Shown: positions 15,087 through 24,456 of the stretch, in pieces
Numbering within the stretch: position 1 is the stretch's first letter
Layout of the letters: each line of letters begins with the position of its first letter
Position numbers and translations under genes: made by a program
Assembly (NCBI GenBank): GCA_944390795.1
Contig: CALXRI010000008.1
Coordinates: forward strand, 1 to 64,000
Direction: 5' to 3'
Source: an uncultured Victivallales bacterium
GTDB lineage: Bacteria > Verrucomicrobiota > Lentisphaeria > Victivallales > UBA1829
Length of the DNA: 64,000 nucleotides
The notes under the pieces: generated by a model
Seen by the model: the letters and a program-made list of their open reading frames with translations, nothing else
Databases searched by the model: none
Told to the model about the DNA's origin: nothing

Positions 15087-17633
15087 TTGAAAAAAATTCA
15101 GATTCCCCGCATTGCCGGAAAAGTCCGTCCGGCACAGTTTGAAAACGGACTGCGCGTGTTCGTCATTCCGAAATATGAAGCCCCGACCGTTACCGTGCAG
15201 GCCTGGGTCGCCACAGGCAGCGTCCATGAGGGCGCGCATCTCGGATGCGGCCTCTCCCATTTCCTTGAGCACATGCTGTTCCAGGGGACAAGGCGTTTTC
15301 CGGGGAACGCCGTATCCGACACGGTGACGCGTCTCGGCGGATCCCTGAACGCCTACACGACCAGAACCCATACGGTCTATTACATCAACCTGCCCGCGTC
15401 CCGCTGCGGAAAGGGAATCGCGATGCTCGACGACATGCTGCGGAATCCGTGTTTCCCGGAGGAGAAATTCCGTTCCGAAAAGGATGTGATTCTCCGCGAA
15501 TGCGCAATGTATCAGGATTCCCCGGAAAGCATGCTTTATGAAAAACTGGTTCTGGAAGCGTATCTCGTGCACCCCTTCCGCCATCCGGTCATCGGCTACG
15601 GGGAAAAGATCGGAACGGTGACGAGGGACATGATGAGCGCATATCATGCCGCGCGCTACACGCCGGGAAGAACCTTTTACGTGATCGCGGGAGCGGTCGA
15701 TCCGGACCGGGTCATGGAGCAGCTGCACAAGCGGACGACATCCTGGAAAACCGGTGATCTTTCCGAGCCGGCATTTCCGACGGAACCGGACATCATGACG
15801 AAACGGGAACTGACGATCCGTTTCAACGATCCCATGACCCGTACGGTCTGCGGCTGGAGGATTCCCCCGTCTCCCCATCCGGATCTGCCCGCGATTGAAG
15901 CCTTCGGCGACATCCTCGGCGGAAGCGCCAGTTCGCGTCTGCCCCGGACACTCCAGAACGAAAAGGAACTGGCCCTTGACATCGACAGCTGTCTGCTTTC
16001 CGGTCCCGCCGGAGGGATTTCCGGCATCTTTGCGAACTGCCTGGAGGGAAAACGCGAAAGGCTGACGGAGGAAACCTTCCGCATTCTCGCCGAGCTGTCC
16101 GAACACGGACCGACCCGGCAGGAGCTCGAACGGACAATCGCCCAGCAGACGGCAGACTGTCTGCGCGCAATGCGCACGGAAACGGGACTGGCGCAGATTG
16201 TCGGGAACGCCGTCCTGAATGGCGGCTCCGTCGATGCCGCGGATGAATATCTCAACACAATGCGGAATCTTACAAGGGAGGACATCGTCCGGGTCGGAGA
16301 ACTGTATTTTCATCCAGGCAGGGCAGCCCTGGTTCACATGCTTCCGCGGAAGAACAGCGCGGAAGGGGAAAAAACAAAATACCGCAAGCCCTCTCTGGCA
16401 CGGCCGACAATGAAATCCCTGAAGGGGGGACAGCGACTGATCCATCTGCATGATGCCGCACTCCCGCTGATCGATCTGTTTCTGATGCTCCCCGGCGGAG
16501 CCTGTTATGAAACGCAGGGAATCCGCGGCGCGACGAAACTCATTGCGGCGACACTGTGCGCCGGCTGCGCAGAATATTCGGAACAGGAACTGGATGAAAT
16601 CCTCGACAGTCATGCCATCGACCTGTCGGTCTCGGCGGGCACGGCTTCTCTCCGCATTGCGGTCAACTGTCCGAAGGAAAGCCTCGCCCTGACGGTGAAA
16701 CTGCTCCGGGCCGTCCTGTCCGCGCCGCTTTTCCCGGAAAAAGCACTGGAGCGGGAACGCACCGCGATTCTGGAGGAACTCAAGGTGAAACAATGTTCTC
16801 CGGATGGACTTGCCGAAGATCTGCTGACAAGCACGCTTTTTGCCGGACATCCCTACGGCATCCCGCTTGCGGAAACCATCCGGAACATCACAGCCGTGAA
16901 AGCCTCCGATCTGAACGGGGTCTACCGGACGCTGTGCCTGAATGCGGGGCATGCGGTCCTGGGAATCGCGGGCGATCTCACGGAAAAGGAAGCGGAGAAC
17001 GCAGCCCTGGAAATCATCGGATCGTGTGAATGGAACAGACGCAGCCTCGCACTGCCGCCGCCGCCGGAATATCCGGAAAAAGCGGTCCGGACGGAACGGA
17101 AACTGGACAAGGCGCAGGCGGTGCTTTTCCTCGGAATGCCGGGGCCTTGCGCACTCTCCGACGAAGTGCATGCGCTTGACATTCTGGCAAGCGCCAGTTC
17201 GTCCATGTCGTCGCAGCTGTTCCAGACCGTCCGCAACCGGAACGGACTGGCCTATTACACGGGATGCCTCAACATGCCCGGCATCAACGCCGGCTGCATT
17301 GCCTATTATGCCGGAACCAATGCGGAATCCGTTTCCAGCCTGGAGGAACTTTTTCTCGCGGAAATCCGGCGGGTCGCGACGGAGGGGCTGACGAAGCAGG
17401 AGTTTGCCGACGCGAAAGCGCAGATCCTCTTCCGTCTGGACAGCGCCATGCAGTCTCCCGCCCGGCGTCTGAACGCCGCGGTCACGGGGGAATTCATCGG
17501 AAAGGGATATCTGGCGGAGCTGCTCAAACGCAGGGTGATCGAACGCCTTGCGCAGGATCAGGTCAATGAGACAATCCGGAAATATCTTTCCGCGCCCGGC
17601 CGTGTCACGGCGCTTGCCATCCCGGGGAAATGA
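15087..17633 (+). CDS. M16 family zinc metallopeptidase (two-half, insulinase-like)
   Basis: The protein has 848 residues. The inverted zinc motif H-F-L-E-H lies at residues 58-62 and the third ligand Glu at 138, exactly 76 residues later. The C-terminal half (from about 440) repeats the fold without a metal motif, and R-N-R-N-G-L-A-Y-Y near residue 720 is the usual substrate-clamping R/Y region. M16 proteases of this size digest peptides inside a closed chamber. No signal peptide is evident. The start appears to be a TTG at 15087 with GAAGGA nine bases upstream; no ATG is available nearby in frame. Confidence 0.93.
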   Translation: MKKIQIPRIAGKVRPAQFENGLRVFVIPKYEAPTVTVQAWVATGSVHEGAHLGCGLSHFLEHMLFQGTRRFPGNAVSDTVTRLGGSLNAYTTRTHTVYYINLPASRCGKGIAMLDDMLRNPCFPEEKFRSEKDVILRECAMYQDSPESMLYEKLVLEAYLVHPFRHPVIGYGEKIGTVTRDMMSAYHAARYTPGRTFYVIAGAVDPDRVMEQLHKRTTSWKTGDLSEPAFPTEPDIMTKRELTIRFNDPMTRTVCGWRIPPSPHPDLPAIEAFGDILGGSASSRLPRTLQNEKELALDIDSCLLSGPAGGISGIFANCLEGKRERLTEETFRILAELSEHGPTRQELERTIAQQTADCLRAMRTETGLAQIVGNAVLNGGSVDAADEYLNTMRNLTREDIVRVGELYFHPGRAALVHMLPRKNSAEGEKTKYRKPSLARPTMKSLKGGQRLIHLHDAALPLIDLFLMLPGGACYETQGIRGATKLIAATLCAGCAEYSEQELDEILDSHAIDLSVSAGTASLRIAVNCPKESLALTVKLLRAVLSAPLFPEKALERERTAILEELKVKQCSPDGLAEDLLTSTLFAGHPYGIPLAETIRNITAVKASDLNGVYRTLCLNAGHAVLGIAGDLTEKEAENAALEIIGSCEWNRRSLALPPPPEYPEKAVRTERKLDKAQAVLFLGMPGPCALSDEVHALDILASASSSMSSQLFQTVRNRNGLAYYTGCLNMPGINAGCIAYYAGTNAESVSSLEELFLAEIRRVATEGLTKQEFADAKAQILFRLDSAMQSPARRLNAAVTGEFIGKGYLAELLKRRVIERLAQDQVNETIRKYLSAPGRVTALAIPGK

Positions 17634-17686
17634 AGCTCCGGACCAGGGGCGCGGACGCTATTTTTCCGATAAAAAAAAGAGAAAGC

Positions 17687-17715
17687 TTGCAATCCGGCTG
17701 ATCCGGTGGTAACTT
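17687..17715 (+). promoter_or_regulatory. Promoter of tyrS
   Basis: TTGCAA, a 17-base spacer and TAACTT lie 57 bases before the ATG. The short leader leaves no room for a T-box. Confidence 0.55.
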
Positions 17716-17772
17716 ACCGGATTTCAGCATCGCTCCGACCAATGAAACAACAACAGAGAAAAGGTGAAAGCA

Positions 17773-19041
17773 ATGTCGTCGTGCCCGTTTGAGGATCTGA
17801 AGGCCCGGGGGTTCATTTACCAGAACACTTCCGAAGATGCAATCAAAAAACTGCTGTCTGAGGAAAAGGTCTATTATTACGTGGGATTCGATCCCACGGG
17901 CGACAGCCTCCACGTCGGACACCTTCTTCCCGTCATGGCGATGCGCCGCCTCCAGCAGGCGGGGCATGTGCCCATCGTCATGGTCGGCGGGGCGACCGGA
18001 CAGATCGGCGATCCGTCCGGGAAAAGCGAGGCGCGGGTCATTCTGTCCAAGGAAGTCGTCGCGCACAATGCCGAGCGCATCCGCAGACAGCTCTCCCGCT
18101 TCATCTCCGAGGACAGCGCGATTTTCGTGAACAACGCCGAATGGTTCAACGGCATGCTCTATCTGGATTTCCTGCGCGACATCGGCTCCAAGTTCAGCGT
18201 CAACAGGATGCTGACCGCCGAATCCGTCCGGATGCGCCTCGAAACGGGGCTATCCTTCCTGGAATTCAATTACATGATCCTTCAGGCATACGACTTCTAC
18301 ATGCTCAACAGGAAGTTCGGATGCAAGCTCGAAATGGGCGGACAGGATCAGTGGGGCAACATCACGGCGGGCACGGAACTGGTGCGCCGCCTCTCCCAGC
18401 AGGAAGTGCACGGCATCACGATGCCGCTTCTCATCAACAGCAGCACGGGGCAGAAGTTCGGCAAATCCGTCGGCGGCGCGGTCTGGCTCGACAAGGAGAA
18501 AACCAGTGTCTTCGACTACTACCAGTTCTGGCGCAACACCGATGACGCGGACGTCCGGAAACTGATGCTCTACTTCACTGGACTTCCGATCGACGAAGTC
18601 GATCATATCTGCGCGGCATCCATCAACCGCGCCAAGGAAATCCTCGCCTTCGAGGCAACCGCGCTTGCGCACGGCGAGGAGGAAGCCGCCGACGCCTATC
18701 TCGCAGCCGGCGCGAAATTCGGGTTCGCCGACAGGGAAAACAAAATCCCGACCACCAGCGCCATTGCAAAGGTCAACACCGGCGAGGCGGGACTCGGCAG
18801 TCTGCCGACCGTCGAACTGACCATTCCGGAAGAGGGGCTCTGGTTCCCCAGACTGATGGTGGAAGCGGGACTCTGCAAATCCAACGGCGAAGCCAGAAGG
18901 CTGATTCAGGGAGGCGGCGCCTATCTGAACGACCAGCGCGTCACAGATCCGGATTTCACGGTGAAAGCCGCGGATTTCTCCAACGGTCCCGTCATCGTCA
19001 AAGCCGGTAAAAAGAACGTCAAACGCGTCGTGCGGCGCTGA
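17773..19041 (+). CDS. tyrS: Tyrosyl-tRNA synthetase
   Basis: The protein has 422 residues from the ATG at 17773; a GTG three codons earlier is possible, but the AGG at 17762-17764 fits the ATG better. The class I motifs are H-V-G-H (47-50) and K-F-G-K-S (about 228-232), and an S4 RNA-binding domain forms the C-terminus (about 355-415). It charges tRNA-Tyr; its cognate tRNA gene lies at 38340-38424. Length and domains are standard for the TyrS form. Confidence 0.97.
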   Translation: MSSCPFEDLKARGFIYQNTSEDAIKKLLSEEKVYYYVGFDPTGDSLHVGHLLPVMAMRRLQQAGHVPIVMVGGATGQIGDPSGKSEARVILSKEVVAHNAERIRRQLSRFISEDSAIFVNNAEWFNGMLYLDFLRDIGSKFSVNRMLTAESVRMRLETGLSFLEFNYMILQAYDFYMLNRKFGCKLEMGGQDQWGNITAGTELVRRLSQQEVHGITMPLLINSSTGQKFGKSVGGAVWLDKEKTSVFDYYQFWRNTDDADVRKLMLYFTGLPIDEVDHICAASINRAKEILAFEATALAHGEEEAADAYLAAGAKFGFADRENKIPTTSAIAKVNTGEAGLGSLPTVELTIPEEGLWFPRLMVEAGLCKSNGEARRLIQGGGAYLNDQRVTDPDFTVKAADFSNGPVIVKAGKKNVKRVVRR

Positions 19042-19207
19042 GGAAACATCATCCGGCCGCGGCGGATCCCGACCGTGCTGGGCTCTGTGCGCGCCGTACG
19101 GCAGAGCCTGCATATTCCGTCATGCAATGCCGTCTCCCCGCGGGACTGATTCCGTGCGGAAGCGACGGGCTTTCCAGCCGGGAAGCTTTTCGGGGCGCAA
19201 TGCTCCC

Positions 19208-19948
19208 TCAGAGGTTCTTGCGGAAAACCGCGACATATTCAAGATTCCCCTTCGGCCCTTTCAAAGGCGAATCGGACACATCCAGCAGCGTCCAGTCCAG
19301 ATGTCCTGCGACAAATGCCAGAACCGTGTCCAGCGCGGCTTTCCGGACCGCGGGATCGGTCACGACCCCGCCGGGAGGCACATCCCGCTTCGGCGCCTCG
19401 AACTGCGGTTTCACCAGAAGAAAAGCCAGAGCCCCTTTCTTCATGACACCGTCCGCCGCACAGAGAATCCTTGTCGCCGAAATGAACGAGACATCCATGC
19501 TGAGGACATCCACGGGTTCCGGGATTTCAGCGGCGGAGAGAGAGCGCGCATTGACGCCCTCCAGACAGACCACGCGCGGATCGGAGCGAAGTTTCCAGTG
19601 CAGCAGCCCCTTCCCGACATCCACGGCGTAAACCTTCCCCGCCCCGTGCGCGAGCATCAGATCGGTGAAACCGCCCGTGGACGCCCCGATGTCGGCCGCA
19701 ATCCGGCCCGTGAGATCGGGAGCGAATTTTTCCAGCGCCTCCTTCAGCTTTCCCGCGCCGCGGCTGACAAATTGCCCGCCGGAATCAACCAGCAGCACGG
19801 TATCGGGTGGAAACTCCTGCGACGGCTTTGCAACCACGGAATCCGCGGAACTTCTGACCTTCCCCGCCATAATCAGGAGCGCGGCCTCCTGACGGCTTTC
19901 ACAATGTCCGTGTTCATATAAAAGTTCATCCGCGCGCTTTTTTTTCAT
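19208..19948 (-). CDS. tlyA: TlyA family rRNA methyltransferase (S4 plus FtsJ-like domain)
   Basis: The 246-residue protein has an N-terminal S4 RNA-binding domain (about 4-60) and a Rossmann methyltransferase domain. The SAM loop is A-A-D-I-G-A-S-T-G-G-F at 84-94. R-G-A-G-K-L (63-68), S-M-D-V-S-F-I-S and L-V-K-P-Q-F-E are the expected TlyA catalytic segments. Known members 2'-O-methylate cytidines in 16S and 23S rRNA; older annotations call them haemolysins. It converges on tyrS. A GGGAG ribosome site lies a few bases before the ATG. Confidence 0.92.
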   Translation of the reverse strand: MKKKRADELLYEHGHCESRQEAALLIMAGKVRSSADSVVAKPSQEFPPDTVLLVDSGGQFVSRGAGKLKEALEKFAPDLTGRIAADIGASTGGFTDLMLAHGAGKVYAVDVGKGLLHWKLRSDPRVVCLEGVNARSLSAAEIPEPVDVLSMDVSFISATRILCAADGVMKKGALAFLLVKPQFEAPKRDVPPGGVVTDPAVRKAALDTVLAFVAGHLDWTLLDVSDSPLKGPKGNLEYVAVFRKNL

Positions 19949-19988
19949 AAAAACTCCCGTATTTCCCGATTATCCTGATGAAAACAGA

Positions 19989-20016
19989 TTGAAAAATTCA
20001 CGAAATGCAATAAAGT
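19989..20016 (+). promoter_or_regulatory. Promoter of the phosphatase-lipoprotein-hldD unit
   Basis: TTGAAA, a 16-base spacer and TAAAGT lie about 43 bases before the start at 20060. Confidence 0.45.
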
Positions 20017-20059
20017 TAAGCTGAATTGCGGCAAATGCAAACAAAACGGAACGTGTTTC

Positions 20060-21490
20060 ATGAAAATTCCTTTGCTTCTCCTGGCGCTTCTGGTAGTGGG
20101 CGCTCTGATTCTGGCTCTGATCAGCATCTATCAGAGAGGGCTGATCATCCTGCTGCGCAGACGCCTGCGGGACTCGATGCACAACAGCGTGGAGATCAGC
20201 AACTTCCTCGCGCTCTTCTCCCGCAATCTGAAAACGCGCGCCGATTTTGACAACTGGATGAACGTCACCGCGCGCTATGTGGCGGAACTGGTCAATGCGC
20301 AGAGCGTCGGAATCTTCGTGCGCGACGGGGATCTGCTGCGCGCAGCCGGCGTATCCGGCCCCTTTCCCCTGCTGCATAAAGCCTCGAACTATGTCATGAC
20401 CAAACCCAAATACATTCTGGAACTGCTCCGGCGCGAACGCATCCGGATCGGCGAAGGCATCCTGGGAACGGTGGCGGAAAAGAACCAGACTGTCGTCATA
20501 GAGGATGCGATGAACGACGAACGGATGAATCTGACGGATCCCCTCGTCCCGATCAACTGCCTGATGGCCGTGCCGCTCGTGAGCGAAGGCATCGTAAGCG
20601 GCGTCATGTGCGCCGTCAACAGCGGGGAACGCGACTCCGTGGCCTTCACCTCCGACCAGCTGGCCCGCTTCAAGTTCATTTCCAACCAGGTGGTTCTGGC
20701 GCAGAACATTCTTGCGGCCTATGCCCATCTGAGCGAACAGCAGCGGATCAACCAGGAGCTGGAATTCGCCCGCAATCTGCAGCGCTCGCTCCTGCCGAAA
20801 AGTTTTCCCGTATGGGGCAGCTTCTCGGTGCAGGCTTTCACACGCGCCTCGAAAGAGGTCAGCGGCGACTTCTACGATTTCGTCCAGATTGACGACGACC
20901 GCCTTCTGGTCGTGATCGGAGACGCCTGCGGGAAAGGGGTTCCCGCCTGCATGATCATGTTCATGACGCGCAGTTTCATCCGCTCCAACATCGACCGCTT
21001 CACCTCGCTCAAGGACCTGCTTCTGGAACTGAACGACAATCTCTACCGTGACACAGGCGACGAACGTTACATCACACTGGGATGCTGCCTGCTGAACAGG
21101 CGGGACATGACGCTTGAGTATGCCCGGGGCGGCCACACGGAACTTCTTGTTTATATCCGCGAACACATCCGCGTCATCTATCCGGACGGCTCCGCGCTGG
21201 GCATCCTCCCGAGCGAACTCTCCGATTTCGACTGTTTCAGCATGGAATTCACGCCATCCATGTCCGTCCTGATGTTCACGGACGGCATCAACGAGGCGAC
21301 ATCTCCGAAAACAGGCGAGTATTTCGGCGTGAAACGCCTGACGGAACTCTACAAGGATTCCTGTCTCCGGGGCGATTCTCCCGAGGATTTGATTTACAAC
21401 GTAATCAATACGGTGGACACGTTCGCCGAAACGCCGAACGGAGAGGGCCAGGAAGACGACCAGACCATGGTGATCATCCGCCATATCTGA
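20060..21490 (+). CDS. Membrane-anchored GAF-SpoIIE/PP2C serine phosphatase (RsbU-like)
   Basis: The 476-residue protein has one transmembrane helix (about 4-26), a GAF sensor domain (about 60-220), a short coiled linker with the Q-E-L-E-F-A-R-N-L-Q-R-S-L-L-P signature, and a PP2C domain (about 255-475). The PP2C metal-binding motifs are visible: S-G-D-F-Y-D-F, G-D-A-C-G-K-G-V-P-A, F-T-D-G-I-N-E-A and the closing E-D-D-Q-T-M. Such proteins usually dephosphorylate anti-sigma antagonists in partner-switching stress signalling. No sigma or anti-sigma gene is adjacent. It is followed closely by a lipoprotein gene and hldD, so an envelope signal is plausible. Confidence 0.9.
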   Translation: MKIPLLLLALLVVGALILALISIYQRGLIILLRRRLRDSMHNSVEISNFLALFSRNLKTRADFDNWMNVTARYVAELVNAQSVGIFVRDGDLLRAAGVSGPFPLLHKASNYVMTKPKYILELLRRERIRIGEGILGTVAEKNQTVVIEDAMNDERMNLTDPLVPINCLMAVPLVSEGIVSGVMCAVNSGERDSVAFTSDQLARFKFISNQVVLAQNILAAYAHLSEQQRINQELEFARNLQRSLLPKSFPVWGSFSVQAFTRASKEVSGDFYDFVQIDDDRLLVVIGDACGKGVPACMIMFMTRSFIRSNIDRFTSLKDLLLELNDNLYRDTGDERYITLGCCLLNRRDMTLEYARGGHTELLVYIREHIRVIYPDGSALGILPSELSDFDCFSMEFTPSMSVLMFTDGINEATSPKTGEYFGVKRLTELYKDSCLRGDSPEDLIYNVINTVDTFAETPNGEGQEDDQTMVIIRHI

Positions 21491-21504
21491 GAGAGGAGGA
21501 AACA

Positions 21505-21855
21505 ATGAAAAAAAGGCTTTGCGTCGCTGTCTTCTGCGGCATGCTTCCGCTTCTGTTCGCATCATGCAGATCCGGCGACGAGGACCCGTTTGCAGATCTT
21601 GCAGATCCCAAGACTTTCCCGCAGGAAAAGGAGGAGAAGAAAAAATCCCCTTCTCTTCTGGATCAGCTGGATTTCAGCGGCAGCGAGCGGGCGAAGCGCA
21701 AGGCGAGGCTCCGTGATGTTTCGCGCCCGTTGAACGACACCGGCAAAGAAGCCCGCACTTTCCCCTGGAAAGACGGAGACACGCGCCGCAGTGAGACACT
21801 GCACGAAAGCATACGGGAAGGCGGCAGCGGCAGTTCCGTCTATTACGACTGGTAA
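21505..21855 (+). CDS. Small lipoprotein, 116 aa, function unknown
   Basis: The N-terminus is a lipoprotein signal peptide ending in the lipobox L-F-A-S-C with Cys at residue 21. The mature part is short, highly charged and probably disordered (acidic then lysine-rich), with no recognised domain. GAGGAGG precedes the ATG. The gene lies 14 bases after the phosphatase gene and 33 before hldD, so all three may be one transcript. Confidence 0.8.
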   Translation: MKKRLCVAVFCGMLPLLFASCRSGDEDPFADLADPKTFPQEKEEKKKSPSLLDQLDFSGSERAKRKARLRDVSRPLNDTGKEARTFPWKDGDTRRSETLHESIREGGSGSSVYYDW

Positions 21856-21888
21856 CCCGGCAAACGGAAAACAAGGAGAAACGGCACC

Positions 21889-22866
21889 ATGAAATATATT
21901 GTAACCGGGGCGGCAGGCCTGATCGGAAGCGCTCTGATCTGGAAACTGAATCAAATGGGAATCAGCGACATTCTGGCGGTGGATCATCTCGGGACCTCCG
22001 AGAAATGGAAAAACCTGCGCGCACTCACCTATGCGGACTATATGGAAAAGGACGTGTTCCTGGAGCGTCTCCTGGCCGGCGCACTCCCGCGTGACACGGA
22101 ATGCATTCTCCATATGGGGGCGTGTTCCTCGACAACCGAGAAGGACGCCACGTATCTGATAGGAAACAATTTCGAATACACAAAAACACTCGCGCTCTAT
22201 TCCGTCTCCCGCAACGTGCGTTTCCTCTACGCTTCCAGCGCGGCGACCTACGGGAACGGGGAACACGGATACCGCGACGACGAGGAACATATCGAACAGC
22301 TGCGTCCGATGAACATGTACGGTTATTCCAAGCAGATGTTCGACCTCTGGGCCAGACGCCAGGGACTTCTCTCGAAAATCACCGGCGTGAAATACACGAA
22401 CGTCTTCGGCCCGAATGAACTTCACAAGGCGGAAATGCGAAGCGTGGTCTGCCGGGCCTACGAACAGATCCGGGACACGGGAAAGGTCGGACTCTTCAAA
22501 TCCTACTGCGAGGAATACGCCGACGGCGAACAGAAACGGGATTTCATCTATGTGAAAGATGCCGTCAAAATGGTCATGTTCCTGCTGGAGAACCGCTGCC
22601 GCGGAATCTACAACATCGGAAGCGGACGGGCGGAAACCTGGAACTCTCTTGCGTCGGCGGTCTTCAAGGCCATGGACAGGCCTGTGAATATCGAATACAT
22701 CGAAATGCCGCTTCATCTGCGCGGGAAATATCAGTATTACACCTGCGCGGACATCACGAAAATCCGTGACGCGGGTTATACGGATCAGGTCACGCCGCTG
22801 GAGGATACGGTCGCGGACTACATCCGAAATTACATCTCGCAGGGAAAATTCCTCGGGGACGAATGA
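21889..22866 (+). CDS. hldD: ADP-L-glycero-D-manno-heptose 6-epimerase
   Basis: The 325-residue SDR protein has the NAD(P) loop V-T-G-A-A-G-L-I-G-S (5-14), the H-M-G-A-C-S-S-T-T-E segment characteristic of HldD/RfaD, S-S-A-A-T-Y-G, and the catalytic Y-G-Y-S-K. It makes the heptose of the lipopolysaccharide inner core, so the organism has a Gram-negative outer membrane. AAGGAG lies before the ATG. The other heptose genes are not in the window. Confidence 0.94.
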   Translation: MKYIVTGAAGLIGSALIWKLNQMGISDILAVDHLGTSEKWKNLRALTYADYMEKDVFLERLLAGALPRDTECILHMGACSSTTEKDATYLIGNNFEYTKTLALYSVSRNVRFLYASSAATYGNGEHGYRDDEEHIEQLRPMNMYGYSKQMFDLWARRQGLLSKITGVKYTNVFGPNELHKAEMRSVVCRAYEQIRDTGKVGLFKSYCEEYADGEQKRDFIYVKDAVKMVMFLLENRCRGIYNIGSGRAETWNSLASAVFKAMDRPVNIEYIEMPLHLRGKYQYYTCADITKIRDAGYTDQVTPLEDTVADYIRNYISQGKFLGDE

Positions 22867-22911
22867 CTCCGGAACAGATTCCGCTCCGCGTGCCGCGGGG
22901 GCGGCGGTCGA

Positions 22912-22936
22912 GGATTTCGCGCAATGCGCGAAGTCC
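22912..22936. repeat. Perfect 3-loop hairpin between hldD and the GH109-like gene
   Basis: ggatttcgcgc and gcgcgaagtcc pair over 11 bp (one G-T) around the loop aat. It lies between convergent genes and may serve as a terminator stem, though no T-run follows. The rest of 22867-23132 shows no gene. The style matches the hairpins of the dispersed repeat family, but the flanking modules are not clearly present. Confidence 0.55.
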
Positions 22937-23132
22937 GCTCTTCCGCAGAATGGCGCGTTTTCTGATTCGCACGGGAGTTCCCACCTTTCCGGCAGCTGCG
23001 GCATGAACCGCCTGGAGGATAAACCGGCGGACAAATCCATCGTTCAGCGATGCGCCCCCCCCTGCGCGCAAACAGAGTCCCGCACGGAGAAGGGACCTGC
23101 CGCAGGGGAAGGCATTTTCCGGGCCGAGCCGT

Positions 23133-24413
23133 TCAGGCCGGGAAGCACTCCCCGTAAATTTCATTCAAGGACCAGCGGCTCGGAATTTCCGGACGGCGGC
23201 TGATCCATTTCCCGTTCGTGAAGTCGGGAAAGGCAACCGGCATGCTTCCGGTCGCAATCGACTGCTCCGAAAGACACGTCACACTCATCCATGCTGCGCA
23301 GTCGTACACATCGATCGGCGTCACGGAACGCCTGCGGACAGCGTCGAAAAACGCCCGGAGCGCCAGAGAATCCATGCCTCCGTGCCCGCCGACAGGATTG
23401 TTGCGGCACTCCTTCCAGATCGGGTGATCGTATTCTTCGTAAAAATCCGAGGTTTTGTTCCATTCATGCACCAGATAAGGATTGCCGGCGACATCGAGCT
23501 TTTCATAGCAGGGGCTGATCCCATGGACGTAAATTCCGCCGGTGTCCTCCATCCAGATCCCCTTCGTGCCCTGGACCCTTCCGTCGCGGGAATACGGACG
23601 CGGCAGGGAAACACTGTGCGTCATAGTGATTGTTTCTCCGTTCGCGCAGCGGATGACCGTCGTAATCACATCACCTTCATTGAACACACGGTTCCCCTGC
23701 GTTCCCTTCCAGCCTTTCTCCTCGGCAAAAGAGGCGAAGCCGCGCGCCTTGGATGCTGTCGATGTAAGGCTGAGAAAGCGGTTTCCGCGGTTGATCCGGA
23801 GGATTTTCGCGATCGGACCGAGTCCGTGCGTCGGATACAGATCGGCATTGCGCCGCAGATTGTGAATCGCACGTTCATGGCCGGATTCGATGGTGCATGC
23901 CATTTCGCTCAGATCGTGTTCATATCCGCAGGCACAGTGGATCAGCTCCCCGAACATGCCGCGGCGAACCATGTTCAGGACAAGCAGTTCGTTCCGTCCG
24001 TAACAGCAGTTCTCCAGCATCATGCAGGACACTCCGGTCGACTCGGAGGCGTGCACCAGCTGCCAGAGTTCCTCGACGGAAGCCGCTCCGCCGACTTCAA
24101 TTCCGACATATTTTCCCATCCGCATCGCATCGCAGGCAATCGGGAGATGCGAATTCCAGGACGTGGGGACAAGCACCGCGTCCACGTCGGGGGACGCAAT
24201 CAGTTCCCGGTAGTTTTTGTAGACTGCGGGCTTTTCCGCGCCGTGGCTTTCCAGAATTCCGAGAATTTTCGCAATCCGTTCATCCTGCAAATCGCATATG
24301 GCTGTCACTTTCACTTCGCCGTTCCCCGCCAGCGCGAAAACTGATGCCAGAAGTGTCTCCGTACGGGGCCCCAATCCGATCATCCCGATCCGGACCGTTT
24401 CACATTGTTCCAT
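23133..24413 (-). CDS. GH109-type (Gfo/Idh/MocA fold) glycosidase, probable alpha-N-acetylgalactosaminidase
   Basis: The protein has 426 residues. The Rossmann NAD region (M-I-G-L-G-P) is followed by segments typical of GH109: Y-P-T-H-G-L-G-P-I-A, I-N-R-G-N-R-F, G-G-H-G-G-M-D, and D-V-Y-D-C-A-A-W with L-S-E near the end. GH109 enzymes cleave terminal alpha-GalNAc by a bound-NAD redox mechanism. No signal peptide is evident, so it would act inside the cell, unlike some exported members. It follows the CBS-domain gene by 43 bases. A generic Gfo/Idh oxidoreductase is the alternative. Mucin or blood-group A glycan would be a fitting substrate; that is inference. Confidence 0.78.
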   Translation of the reverse strand: MEQCETVRIGMIGLGPRTETLLASVFALAGNGEVKVTAICDLQDERIAKILGILESHGAEKPAVYKNYRELIASPDVDAVLVPTSWNSHLPIACDAMRMGKYVGIEVGGAASVEELWQLVHASESTGVSCMMLENCCYGRNELLVLNMVRRGMFGELIHCACGYEHDLSEMACTIESGHERAIHNLRRNADLYPTHGLGPIAKILRINRGNRFLSLTSTASKARGFASFAEEKGWKGTQGNRVFNEGDVITTVIRCANGETITMTHSVSLPRPYSRDGRVQGTKGIWMEDTGGIYVHGISPCYEKLDVAGNPYLVHEWNKTSDFYEEYDHPIWKECRNNPVGGHGGMDSLALRAFFDAVRRRSVTPIDVYDCAAWMSVTCLSEQSIATGSMPVAFPDFTNGKWISRRPEIPSRWSLNEIYGECFPA

Positions 24414-24456
24414 AACTATCCGACTTCACTCCTTTCAGTTCGTCCGGACTCTGCCG

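Noticed and set aside
15060-17171. 703-codon open frame antisense to the M16 peptidase gene
   Set aside because: The zinc motif and correct Glu spacing establish the plus-strand gene; the other frame is a by-product.
17716-17772. T-box riboswitch before tyrS
   Set aside because: The leader between promoter and ATG is only about 50 bases and has no specifier hairpin.
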